A model generated the notes under the pieces. The model saw only the letters and a program-made list of their open reading frames with translations. It was not told where the DNA came from and did no database searches. This document shows, one piece after another, positions 1 through 7,821 of a DNA stretch of 64,000 nucleotides (positions are counted from its first letter, which is position 1; every line of letters begins with the position of its first letter). Both the position numbers and the translations under genes were made by a program. Source of the stretch: DATFVJ01 sp035517695 (lineage in GTDB: Bacteria; Actinomycetota; Actinomycetes; Streptosporangiales; Streptosporangiaceae); contig DATIYI010000326.1 of assembly GCA_035517695.1 (NCBI GenBank), positions 7,791-71,790 on the forward strand, in the 5' to 3' direction.

Positions 1-311
1 CCGAGGCGGAGTTCGGGGGACTGCTCGGGCACTTCTCCTGGCCCGCCAGCGAGAACGGTGACCGCGGCGACCGCCGCGCGATCATCGTCGTGGAGCTCGA
101 CCGGATCTCCGATTCGTGCGGCTACGCCGTGCCGGTGATGGACCTGCGCGAGGAACGTGACCTGCTCAACCGCTGGTCGGACAAGAAGACGGCGGACGGC
201 CTCGTGCGCTACCGTGCCGAGCGCAACGCGCTCAGTATCGACGGCCTGCCGGCGATCACGCCAGGCGGCACTGCCGACGATGCCGGTGACGTGATCGCCA
301 CGCCGCCATGA
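1..311 (+). CDS. Pyridoxamine 5'-phosphate oxidase-like protein (3' part)
   Basis: The frame is open from the window edge (first full codon at base 3) to a TGA at 309-311, so only the last ~102 residues are seen. The segment with AIIVVELDRISDSCGYAVP followed by ERDLLNRW and RAERNALSIDGLPA resembles the C-terminal part of actinobacterial PPOX-fold (flavin/F420-binding) proteins of the pyridoxamine 5'-phosphate oxidase superfamily. The N-terminal cofactor-binding half lies outside the window, so cofactor and substrate cannot be judged. A GTG at 90 is internal to the domain and is not the start. Family call is from sequence resemblance. Confidence 0.7.
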   Translation, partial: EAEFGGLLGHFSWPASENGDRGDRRAIIVVELDRISDSCGYAVPVMDLREERDLLNRWSDKKTADGLVRYRAERNALSIDGLPAITPGGTADDAGDVIATPP

Positions 312-395
312 TCCGTTCTCGCGTTAACTTGCCTGCGCTATCCGCCGGATATCTAACCCGAGAAGGGATCATCAGGAATGTCCCTGCACGCATAG

Positions 396-2129
396 CTAGC
401 TGAGGCCTACCACCTCTCCCGCTTCGTCAATGTCGATGGTCTCGGCCGCAGGCGCGGAGGACAGCCCGGGCATCGTGCGCATGTCGCCGCTCATCGCATA
501 GATGAAACCCGCTCCTGCGGAGGTCCTGGCCTCACGCACCCGCATACGCCAGCCGGTGGGCGCACCCTTCAGGCTTGGATCCGACGACAGGGACAGATGG
601 GTCTTGGCAATGCACACCGGCAGGTTCCCGAACCCGTCGCGCTCGTACATGTCGAGCTGGCGGCTGGCCGCCCGCGCGAAGTCGACTCCTGCCGCGCCGT
701 AGATCTGCGTCGCGATCGTCTCGATCTTCTCGCGGAGCGGCATCTCGTTTGGGTAGAGCAGCTCGAACCTGCCCGGCTGCTCGGCTGTCTCCGCCACCTC
801 ATGGGCGAGTTCCACGGCGCCTTTGCCACCATCGGCGACGTGGGTCGTGACGGCGCAGCGCACGCCCATCGACTCGGCGATCTCCCTGATGGCCGCACGC
901 TCGGAAGCGAAGTCCTCAGGGAAGGCGTTGATCGCCACCACCGGGGTGACGCCGTGGCGCGTGATGTTCTCGATCTGCTTGCGCAGGTTGGCGCCGCCGA
1001 TCTCGACCTCCTCGGGGTTTTCCACGAGGAGCGCGGGAGGCAGCGGCCGACCGGCCACAATCCGGTACCTGCCCGAGTGCGCCTTCAGGCCGCGAACCGT
1101 GCAGACAACGACAGCCGCGTCGGGGATGAGACCGGATGCCCGGCACTTGATGTTGAAAAAGCGTTCGGCTCCCATGTCGGCGCCGAAGCCTGCTTCCGTA
1201 ATAAGAAAGTCCCCACCGTGGATCGCGATGAGATCGGCGACCACTGACGAGTTCCCGTGTGCGATGTTGCCGAACGGGCCGGTATGGACAAGGACCGGTG
1301 TGCCTTCGAGCGTCTGGACAAGGTTCGGCTTGATCGCCTCGCGCGCGATCACCGTCATCGCCCCGGCGGCCTTCAACTGCTCGGCGGTGACCGGCTCGCC
1401 GGCCGACGTGAAGCCCACCACGACCCGGCCGAGCCGTGCCCGCAGATCGTGCAGCGAGGTGGAAAGCGCGAGTATCGCCATCACCTCTGACGCTGCGGTG
1501 ATGTCGAATCCGCTCTGGCGCGGGACACCGTCCTGACGCGACCCGAGGCCGACGACGATGTTGCGCAAAGCCCTGTCGTTCACGTCGAGCACACGCCGCC
1601 AGGTGATGTTGTGTAGGTCGAGCCCGAGCTTGTTGCCACGATGCAGGTGGTTGTCGACCATAGCGGCGAGCAGGTTATGCGCGGCGGTAACGGCGTGCAT
1701 GTCGCCGGTCAGATGAAGGTTGACCGTTTCGAACGGGACCGCCTGGCTGTAGCCACCCCCGGCGGCACCGCCCTTGATGCCGAAAGTCGGGCCCATAGAC
1801 GCCTGACGGATGGCAACGACACCTTGCTTGCTGATATGGCGCATCGCCTGGCCGAGGCCGAGTGCCGTGGTTGTCTTGCCCTCGCCGAACGGCGTGGGCG
1901 TGATAGCCGATACGACCACGTAGCGGGCCCGTGGGCGGTCCGAAAGCTGGTCAATGGCGTCGAGCTTTATCTTGGCGACGTGCTCGCCGTACGGCTCAAG
2001 CAAGTGATGCGGAATCCCCATATCTGCGGCGACATCCGCGACCGGCCTAAGCTTTGCGAGGCGGGCGATTTCGAGTGCAGCAAGCATCGCCAAATCAGCT
2101 CCCTTAACGCCTTGTAGGCGGGTCAGCAC
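396..2129 (-). CDS. fhs: Formate--tetrahydrofolate ligase
   Basis: ATP-dependent ligation of formate to tetrahydrofolate, giving 10-formyl-THF for one-carbon metabolism in the cytoplasm. The 577-residue product is close to the usual 555-560 length. It carries the nucleotide-binding segment PTPFGEGKTT at residues 78-87, the glycine-rich KGGAAGGGYSQ stretch just after it, and the conserved GVTPVVAINAFPED and FGNLPVCIAKTHLSLS blocks in the C-terminal half. The start is a GTG preceded by a GGATG-like ribosome site about 9 bases upstream. It stands alone on the minus strand with no folate genes beside it. The family is unmistakable. Confidence 0.96.
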   Translation of the reverse strand: MLTRLQGVKGADLAMLAALEIARLAKLRPVADVAADMGIPHHLLEPYGEHVAKIKLDAIDQLSDRPRARYVVVSAITPTPFGEGKTTTALGLGQAMRHISKQGVVAIRQASMGPTFGIKGGAAGGGYSQAVPFETVNLHLTGDMHAVTAAHNLLAAMVDNHLHRGNKLGLDLHNITWRRVLDVNDRALRNIVVGLGSRQDGVPRQSGFDITAASEVMAILALSTSLHDLRARLGRVVVGFTSAGEPVTAEQLKAAGAMTVIAREAIKPNLVQTLEGTPVLVHTGPFGNIAHGNSSVVADLIAIHGGDFLITEAGFGADMGAERFFNIKCRASGLIPDAAVVVCTVRGLKAHSGRYRIVAGRPLPPALLVENPEEVEIGGANLRKQIENITRHGVTPVVAINAFPEDFASERAAIREIAESMGVRCAVTTHVADGGKGAVELAHEVAETAEQPGRFELLYPNEMPLREKIETIATQIYGAAGVDFARAASRQLDMYERDGFGNLPVCIAKTHLSLSSDPSLKGAPTGWRMRVREARTSAGAGFIYAMSGDMRTMPGLSSAPAAETIDIDEAGEVVGLS

Positions 2130-2608
2130 TCACCGGCATCCTCAGCACGCCCAGAGGGTTAGCCCATTTGTCAAGATCGTCTGGCGACACATGCCGGGCC
2201 AGAGCCGAAAGTCCCACATCAGGTCACGTCCGCCCCACAGGCCCAGCGTGCCGCGCAAGAGGTCAGGCCCGGCGGGGGGACCCGCCGTTGGGTGTGTGAT
2301 CGGCCCGCCCGCTACCCAGGAACCCGGCGTTGGGCGTGTGATCGGCCCGCCCGCTACCCAGGAACCCGCCGTTGGGCGTGTGATCGGCCCGCCCGCTACC
2401 CGGCGGCCGCCCTTGGCTGGTGATCGGCCCGCCGATTACGCAGGACCCGGCCTACCCAGAACGCTGCAATACCGTACTCGCTTGAGTGCATAACCCGACC
2501 AACCGTGCCTGGATCTAAGTTGATAGCTCCTGCAAGGCCCCCAACGAGCCGCCGGACTGGCATTGTCATAAGAGTGCCTACTACCTTCCCGGCGGTGTGT
2601 GATTCACT
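2130..2608. other. Intergenic region with minisatellite
   Basis: This 479-base stretch separates the divergently read fhs and the anti-sigma-type ATPase. Its centre is the 42-bp tandem repeat listed separately. An open frame at 2191-2493 reads through the repeat (giving a repeated VIGPPATQEP peptide) but has no family resemblance, so it is not called as a gene. The last ~100 bases should hold the promoter of the downstream gene; no clear -35/-10 pair was recognised. Confidence 0.6.
2283..2451. repeat. 42-bp tandem repeat, 4 units
   Basis: Three near-identical 42-bp units begin at 2283, 2325 and 2367, each containing GTGTGATCGGCCCGCCCGCT, followed by a diverged fourth unit. The unit is a multiple of three, so any reading frame through it stays open. 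It is one of many minisatellites in this window. No protein or RNA function is evident. Confidence 0.9.
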
Positions 2609-2629
2609 GTGCCCGTCCCGCCGAGCCCG

Positions 2630-3175
2630 ATGACGACGACAGGACACGCGTTTTCCATGGCCAGCACGCCGGTTCAGTCGAACCTGAAGCTGGGGGCGTA
2701 CCCAACCGCGGCCTCGTGCGCTCGGCTGCACGCGAAGTCAATGGCGTGGGAGTGGGGGTTGATGGAACTGGCGGCCACCGTCGAACTTGTCGTCTCCGAA
2801 CTGACGACCAATGGTGTCAAGGCAGCCATTGCGAACAAGGACGGCGACGAGGCGGGGCTCCCCTATGTTTGGGTTCGTCTCACGCCCGGGCAGCGCCAGG
2901 TGCTGGTTGAGGTCTGGGACAGCAATCCTGAGCCGCCGGTACGTGCCGAACCCGATCTCACCGCGGAAAACGGCCGCGGCCTCCTCCTCGTCGAGGCTGT
3001 CAGCGCGACGTGGGGATATTACCACGTGACCGACGACCTCGATGATTCCCGCGAGCCCGGCAGGGACCACCAGCCGACAGGAAAGGTCGTGTGGGCCCTG
3101 GTGGCAGCGGAGCGTGGCGGCGAGTCCGGGCGGCACGCTGGCGGGGCGCGGGGCGACAATGAATCTTCGCCGTGA
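2630..3175 (+). CDS. Anti-sigma-type ATP-binding protein (HATPase_c_2, RsbW-like)
   Basis: Small single-domain GHKL ATPase of the kind that acts as an anti-sigma or SpoIIE-partner serine kinase in actinobacteria. Visible motifs are the N-box ELTTNGVKAA, the ATP-lid region VEVWDSNPEPP and the G-box ENGRGLLLVEAVSATWGY, in the expected order. I chose the ATG at 2630; an upstream GTG at 2609 and an internal ATG at 2657 are alternatives, and none has a strong ribosome site. No sigma factor, anti-anti-sigma protein or phosphatase is adjacent, so the partner is unknown. The last ~20 residues are hydrophilic and poorly conserved. The stop is 84 bases before the racemase start. Confidence 0.82.
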   Translation: MTTTGHAFSMASTPVQSNLKLGAYPTAASCARLHAKSMAWEWGLMELAATVELVVSELTTNGVKAAIANKDGDEAGLPYVWVRLTPGQRQVLVEVWDSNPEPPVRAEPDLTAENGRGLLLVEAVSATWGYYHVTDDLDDSREPGRDHQPTGKVVWALVAAERGGESGRHAGGARGDNESSP

Positions 3176-3258
3176 CATCACTCGCGCCTTCACAGCGCGC
3201 CTCGGCGGTTCATCACCATCGCAGTGCCCCCGCGTGGTGCGCCGATAAGGTTGGCCGC

Positions 3259-4404
3259 ATGCGATTCGCGCTCGTCGATTCAGGTCTCGGGGTCCTGCCC
3301 GCGGCCATGCATCTGCGCAGACTGTGCCCGGGCGCGGAACTCGTGCTCTCCATGGACCCCGAGGGCATGCCATGGGGCCCGCGTAACCCGGATGACATCG
3401 CCGAGCGCGCGCTTGCCTGCGCGCAGGCAACACTCCCGTGGCAGCCGGACGTCCTCGTGCTCGCGTGCAACACCGCATCGGTCCGGGCGCTCGACCTACT
3501 CCGTCGCGAACTCGAGCCAGCCGTGCCTGTCGTCGGGACGGTCCCGGCGATCAAGCCGGCCGCCGCAGGCGGCGGCAAGGTGGCGATCTGGGCTACCGCT
3601 GCCACCACCGGGAGCCCGTACCAGCACGAACTGATCCGCAAGTTTGCCAGTGGCGCGCACGTTACCGAGGTGGCCTGCCCTGGCCTCGCCGCCGCGATCG
3701 AATGCGCCGACGCTGGCGCGATCTCGGACGCGATCGAGGCCGCGGGTGCTTTTACGCCGCCGGACACACGGGCCGTCGTACTTGGCTGCACTCAGTACGA
3801 ACTCGCGATGGACCGGATTCGTGGTGTCCTGCCCAGGGTGCACCTGCACGGTTCGGCACCAGCGGTCGCAGCCCAGGCGATCCGCCGCCTCGCGGCCCGG
3901 CCTCCGGCTCCGGCCGACGCAGCGCCGGGATCGGCCGACCATCGGCAAGCATCGTCTATGGCTCACGGCCACAACACGCCCGCTGCCCAGGACCATGCGC
4001 CAAGGGGCCAGCTAGCCACGACGCAGACATGGGCGGTCGCCGGGGCGACGCTGCCGCCGGGTGGGCCCTCCGAGCCTGTGGCTTCCCCTGGCCTCGCAGC
4101 CTCAGCCGGCCACGCCTGGACATCCATTCCTACTGACCCGTCCGGTCCTGCGGAAGCTTCCGGTCGCGCGGAGGTATCCGGTCCTGCGGAGGCGTCCGAT
4201 CCGGCGGAGGCATCAGGCCCGGGCAAGCCGTCCGGCCCAACGCAGCGGCCGGAAGCAAGTGGTGCACCGGCCGCCAGCGAGCCAGGTGCGCCAGTGGTAC
4301 ACGTGCTGCTGAGCGGTGCTCCCGGTGAACTTCCTGCCGCGGCCCTTCGCTACGCCGAGGGCCGCCTTCTGGCCGGCCTTCGCCTTTCCTCGACAGTGGC
4401 ATAG
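3259..4404 (+). CDS. murI: Glutamate racemase-like protein with low-complexity insert
   Basis: Asp/Glu racemase family, expected to make D-glutamate for peptidoglycan in the cytoplasm. From the ATG at 3259 (AAGGTTGG ribosome site 7 bases upstream) the product is 381 residues, against ~265 for typical MurI. The N-terminal VDSGLGVLP, catalytic Cys70 in LACNTAS and Cys177 in LGCTQYEL are all present, so the two-cysteine mechanism is intact; MPWG replaces the common MPYG. Roughly residues 210-345 are an Ala/Pro/Ser/Gly-rich stretch with a repeating PAEASG pattern, inserted before a conserved-looking C-terminal tail. The open frame extends upstream to a GTG at 3172, judged too early. The 3' end overlaps the convergent DUF4192 gene by 55 bases. 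Confidence 0.85.
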   Translation: MRFALVDSGLGVLPAAMHLRRLCPGAELVLSMDPEGMPWGPRNPDDIAERALACAQATLPWQPDVLVLACNTASVRALDLLRRELEPAVPVVGTVPAIKPAAAGGGKVAIWATAATTGSPYQHELIRKFASGAHVTEVACPGLAAAIECADAGAISDAIEAAGAFTPPDTRAVVLGCTQYELAMDRIRGVLPRVHLHGSAPAVAAQAIRRLAARPPAPADAAPGSADHRQASSMAHGHNTPAAQDHAPRGQLATTQTWAVAGATLPPGGPSEPVASPGLAASAGHAWTSIPTDPSGPAEASGRAEVSGPAEASDPAEASGPGKPSGPTQRPEASGAPAASEPGAPVVHVLLSGAPGELPAAALRYAEGRLLAGLRLSSTVA

Positions 4405-5498
4405 GAAGCGGCGACCTCCTCCGGCGTCATTGGCAGCCGCGCAGCGGACGGCGGCAGGCCACCGCCAACCGCTTCCAGCAGGAGCAGCGCCATCGTGTAG
4501 CCCGGATCGGATTCAAGTGCCCGGGCGAGCGCGACATTCGCCAATGCCCCATCTCCTGCCTGCCAAGCGGTGAAGGCGAGCAAGCAGGCGGGAGCCGGAA
4601 CGTAGCGTGGTTCGGCGCGGCGAACGACATCAGTCCACAGATGCTGATGCGATTCCCGGTGCTCCGGATCCATCCGCGCCCACGCATCGTCGCGGACACG
4701 CAGGTCCGCAAGTGTGACGGTCAGCCACGCGATCTCGTCGTCGCCGCTGATCCGCTCACCGGAGCGGTAGGTGCGAACCGCGTCGCTAACCGCACGCAAG
4801 CCGTTCTCAATCACCGGCCGCAGCGTCCCACCCCGCTGGCGCCCCGACCGCGCCGACCGCGCTACCAGATCAGCGGCCCGGTTCTCGGCGCGGGTCGTGG
4901 CCTGGGCCATGGATAAGCGAGCCGCGCCACCCAATGGTGCGACGCTGCGCTCAAGTGCCGCTCGGTCCGGCAATGTCACATTGCCTGCCAGCGTCATCTG
5001 GGCGGCGACGGAGCTCACCGACACGTCGAACGGCACCCCCTCGGCTGGACAGCAGCCAGGGTCGTGGCACATATAGGACCAGTAACGGCCGTCGTGGGCC
5101 CGTAGCATCTCGTGCACGTCGATCCCGGCCTCGTTGAGCCGGACACGGAACTCTTCCGCGATCGGGGTGACGAGGGCGCCCGGGCCATACCCTACGACGA
5201 TCGCCACGCTGACTTGCTGGTTGACGAGCACCGCGGTCGCGTGCTCCGCGATCTCCCGCGCGTACCCGTCCTCTGGCGGGTCGAGCAGGTCGTACCTGAA
5301 ACTGACGTGCACCCGGTCGCGGGGCGGCCGGGCGCCGATCACGACCAAGCTGCTCGAAGGATGGAAGCCGATCAGGTAGGGCACGGCCGCGAGCACTTCG
5401 GCCGGGGAGCCGACCTTGACGGGCGGCTGACCTGAGCTGTCCGGCTGATTCGGCGGGAGCGCGCTCGGCGCTCCGGTGGACGATGTATTGGGTTTCAT
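4350..5498 (-). CDS. DUF4192 domain-containing protein
   Basis: A 382-residue protein of the actinobacterial DUF4192 family, function unknown. Family landmarks are the early SPAEVLAAVPYLIGFHPSSSLVVIGARP segment (shown here split: SPAEVLAAVPYLIGF then HPSSSLVVIG), the YWSYMCHDPGCCPAEGVPFD cysteine block and the C-terminal ACLLAFTAWQAGDGALANVA helix repeat resembling a TPR-like pair. The start is taken at the ATG at 5498 because the domain begins soon after; the frame is open to 5588 but those residues look non-coding. It converges on and overlaps the racemase gene. Two DnaA-box-like sites lie just upstream. Confidence 0.88.
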   Translation of the reverse strand: MKPNTSSTGAPSALPPNQPDSSGQPPVKVGSPAEVLAAVPYLIGFHPSSSLVVIGARPPRDRVHVSFRYDLLDPPEDGYAREIAEHATAVLVNQQVSVAIVVGYGPGALVTPIAEEFRVRLNEAGIDVHEMLRAHDGRYWSYMCHDPGCCPAEGVPFDVSVSSVAAQMTLAGNVTLPDRAALERSVAPLGGAARLSMAQATTRAENRAADLVARSARSGRQRGGTLRPVIENGLRAVSDAVRTYRSGERISGDDEIAWLTVTLADLRVRDDAWARMDPEHRESHQHLWTDVVRRAEPRYVPAPACLLAFTAWQAGDGALANVALARALESDPGYTMALLLLEAVGGGLPPSAARLPMTPEEVAASYATVEERRRPARRRPSA

Positions 5499-5566
5499 GC
5501 CAACGAGCGTGCGCGGCAAGACAATGCCCCGGTAGAGGAGAATGCGGTTCTGGGGACAGCGACTAG

Positions 5567-5600
5567 TTATCCACAGAATTTGTCCCACAGGTCATCCACA
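5567..5600. promoter_or_regulatory. Pair of DnaA-box-like sequences
   Basis: TTATCCACA at 5567-5575 is an exact match to the classical DnaA box, and TCATCCACA at 5592-5600 differs by one base; the 25 bases between their starts include a further TTGTCCCACA-like run. They lie upstream of the DUF4192 gene in a locally AT-richer stretch. No dnaA, dnaN or parAB genes flank them, so an origin is unlikely; they could be titration or regulatory sites, or chance. Confidence 0.35.
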
Positions 5601-5730
5601 GGCGCGACAGCGGGGCTTGACGCGAATGGCTGCCTGCGATTTATTAGCTGCGACCGGTCCAGTCAAGCAAGCGCCGAGGCTGGCCCAATCAATAGGGTGC
5701 CCAGCCAAACTCATAATTAGAGGCACAGCT

Positions 5731-5801
5731 AAGGAAGCACAGCCCAACGAAGCACAACCAAGGAAGCACAACCAAGGAAGCACAACCAAGGAAGCACAGC
5801 C
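5731..5801. repeat. 14-bp tandem repeat, 5 units
   Basis: Five units of AAGGAAGCACAACC-type sequence: 5731-5744, a 15-base variant 5745-5759, then 5760-5773, 5774-5787 and 5788-5801. It is purine-rich on the plus strand and unusually AT-rich for this genome. It lies between the DUF4192 gene and the broken ribbon-helix-helix-like gene in otherwise featureless sequence (5499-5830). Confidence 0.9.
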
Positions 5802-5830
5802 CAACTGCCCAACTAACAGCCGCCGATCCG

Positions 5831-6072
5831 TTAGTTCCGCTCTGGTAGCTGGAATTCAAGGAAACGTGTCACGAGACCGCGAACCACGGTAGCCATGGAG
5901 AAGCCATGGAGAAGCCATGCTCCGCACACCATTCACGCAACTGCGCGTGCTGCTCCGCAGGAAAGCGCACGGGCACAACCTGTTGCGCGCCGTGGGCGAA
6001 CTTACGAACCGGCCGCGTCACTCGCGAACGGCGCGGGAGCAGCAGAGCCGCCCAGCGGGCCGAGCGCCGCAA
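5831..6072 (-). pseudogene. Ribbon-helix-helix-like small protein, frameshifted by an 11-bp duplication
   Basis: Reading leftwards from a TTG at 6072 (or a GTG near 6039) the frame gives QQVVPVRFPAEQHAQLREWC then AEHGFSMAS and a premature TGA at 5869-5871. The cause is visible: the 11-mer CCATGGAGAAG occurs twice in tandem (5893-5903 and 5904-5914). Removing one copy restores HGFSMATVVRGLVTRFLEFQ followed by LPERN and a TAA at 5831-5833. The restored ~70-residue product has a strand-helix-helix layout (VVPVRF, then two amphipathic helices) like CopG/MetJ-type DNA-binding antitoxins or regulators. The assignment to that fold is inference. No toxin partner is adjacent. The gene is either inactivated, phase-variable or mis-assembled. 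Confidence 0.6.
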
Positions 6073-6313
6073 AGCCCCCCAAGCCTACCGGACCCCGCCG
6101 AGCACCCAAGCGGGGCCGGGGCGACTCACGCCGCCAAGCGGGCAGGACGCCGCAAAAGCCCCCAAGCCGGCTGCCGCCCGCGCCCAGGCAAGGCAGGCAG
6201 CGGCGAACCGCGAACTACTCGAGTCGCCCAACGAACGTTTGCACGAGCGGGTGAACAGAGGCCAGGCGGCAGCCAATCAAACCCGGGCCGTTGTCACGAG
6301 CAGCGGCGGCGAA

Positions 6314-7552
6314 TCAGATTTCAATGCCGAGTATTGCGTCCACGGCGTCCCTTATCAGCGCGGGCGCATGGGGTACCCACGACCGCGATGGCGCGGCGTC
6401 AAGCACCGCGTCCGCCCACCCATCAACGGCGGCGAGCGCACCCGGCGCGTCCAGGTCATCGGCGATACGCGCGCGTACCAGGGAGAGCACCGGCTCGGCC
6501 GGCGGCGCCGCCTGCGCCAAGGCCGCGCGCCGCCAGCGGGCAAGCCGCGCCGACGCGTCCGCCAGGCCGACGTCGGTCCAGTCCCAGTCGGACCGGTAAT
6601 GGTGGGCGAGCAGCGCGAGCCGCACCGCCATCGGATCCGCGCCGGCGGCGCGTAGCGCCGAGACGAAGACCAGGTTCCCGAGCGACTTGGACATCTTCTC
6701 GCCATTCAGCCGCACCATGCCTGCGTGCGCGTACACACGGGCGAACGCCGCCGGATCGGCCGACGCAACCCGCGCATGCGACGCGCTGAATTCGTGGTGC
6801 GGGAAAACCAGGTCACTTCCGCCAGCCTGGACATCGAACCGCATCCCGAGGAACCTCGACGCGATCGCTGCGCACTCGATATGCCAGCCGGGCCTGCCAG
6901 GCCCGAACGCGGACGGCCACGAAGGCTCCCCCGGCCGCTCGCCCACCCACACGAGGCAATCGAGCGGATCCTTCTTCCCTATGCGCCCAGGATCGCCACC
7001 ACGCTCGCCCGAAAGCCTGAGCATCTCCTCAGGCGAGAGCCGAGACAACGAACCGAACGACGCGTCGGAGGATCGCGCGAAGTACACATCTCCTTCAAGA
7101 TCGTACAGCGCCCCCCGCTCTCCCAGCCGCCTGCTCATCGCCTCGATGAGCGGCAGCGCCTCAACCGCGCCGATGAGGTGCGCGGGTGGCAGCACCCTGA
7201 GCGCCTCCATGTCCCGCCGGAAGCGCGTGATCTCAACATCGGCGAGTTCGCGCCAGTCCACACCGTCTCGCGTGGCACGCTCGATCAGCGGGTCGTCCAC
7301 ATCCGTCACGTTCTGCACGTAGATCACTTCGTGGTCGGCGTCCCGCAACGCGCGTAGCAGCAGATCCCAGGCCGTATACGTCGCGGCGTGCCCAACGTGC
7401 GTCGCGTCGTACGGCGTGATCCCGCAGGCGTATATCCGCGCGGTATGTCCCTCCGCGGCGACGGCAAGCACACCGCTCGCGGTGTCGGTCAGCCGGGGCT
7501 CCTGGCCGCGTCCCGGCAGGTCGGGGGGGCTGACAGCACGCCACGATTCCAT
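6314..7552 (-). CDS. mshC: Cysteine:glucosaminyl-inositol ligase (mycothiol biosynthesis)
   Basis: ATP-dependent ligation of L-cysteine to GlcN-Ins, the third step of mycothiol synthesis, in the cytoplasm. The 412-residue product matches MshC length. It has the class I synthetase signature CGITPYDATHVGHA at residues 43-56, whose Thr/Tyr/Asp pattern distinguishes MshC from CysS, NVTDVDDPLIERA, GWHIECAAIA with zinc-site residues, and KMSKS at 286-290. The ATG at 7552 fits the family; the frame runs open to 7609. Mycothiol is restricted to Actinobacteria, so this gene supports the taxonomic placement. No other msh gene is nearby, as is usual. Confidence 0.95.
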   Translation of the reverse strand: MESWRAVSPPDLPGRGQEPRLTDTASGVLAVAAEGHTARIYACGITPYDATHVGHAATYTAWDLLLRALRDADHEVIYVQNVTDVDDPLIERATRDGVDWRELADVEITRFRRDMEALRVLPPAHLIGAVEALPLIEAMSRRLGERGALYDLEGDVYFARSSDASFGSLSRLSPEEMLRLSGERGGDPGRIGKKDPLDCLVWVGERPGEPSWPSAFGPGRPGWHIECAAIASRFLGMRFDVQAGGSDLVFPHHEFSASHARVASADPAAFARVYAHAGMVRLNGEKMSKSLGNLVFVSALRAAGADPMAVRLALLAHHYRSDWDWTDVGLADASARLARWRRAALAQAAPPAEPVLSLVRARIADDLDAPGALAAVDGWADAVLDAAPSRSWVPHAPALIRDAVDAILGIEI

Positions 7553-7821
7553 GCGAGCCAGGCTATCGTGACCCACGTGCGTGAGCCGGCTGGCGCTCGC
7601 GGGCGACACGACGCCGCCGTTAAGGCTGTGCCAGCGGCCACCCCGGATCGAGCTGGATCAGGAGCTTGGCCTGGATCGCTGATGGCGAGTGCTCGGCGGC
7701 CAGTGCGGCGATGTGAGCCTGCAGGCGTGTTGCCCGTGGCGGGGCCCAGCCCGCACCGGTCTTTCGCCCGTGGTGATCAGGCCGTACAGTCATTGTGTGC
7801 CCTGGGCCGTCGGAGTTCACT

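Noticed and set aside
2191..2493. Possible 100-residue repeat protein VIGPPATQEP
   Set aside because: Open only because the 42-bp repeat is a multiple of three; no ribosome site or homology.
5567..5600. Replication origin
   Set aside because: Only two DnaA-like boxes and no dnaA/dnaN/gyrase context.
5906..6789. Plus-strand Arg/Ala/Pro-rich frames (249 and 290 codons)
   Set aside because: They run antisense into mshC and over the restored ribbon-helix-helix gene; composition looks non-coding.
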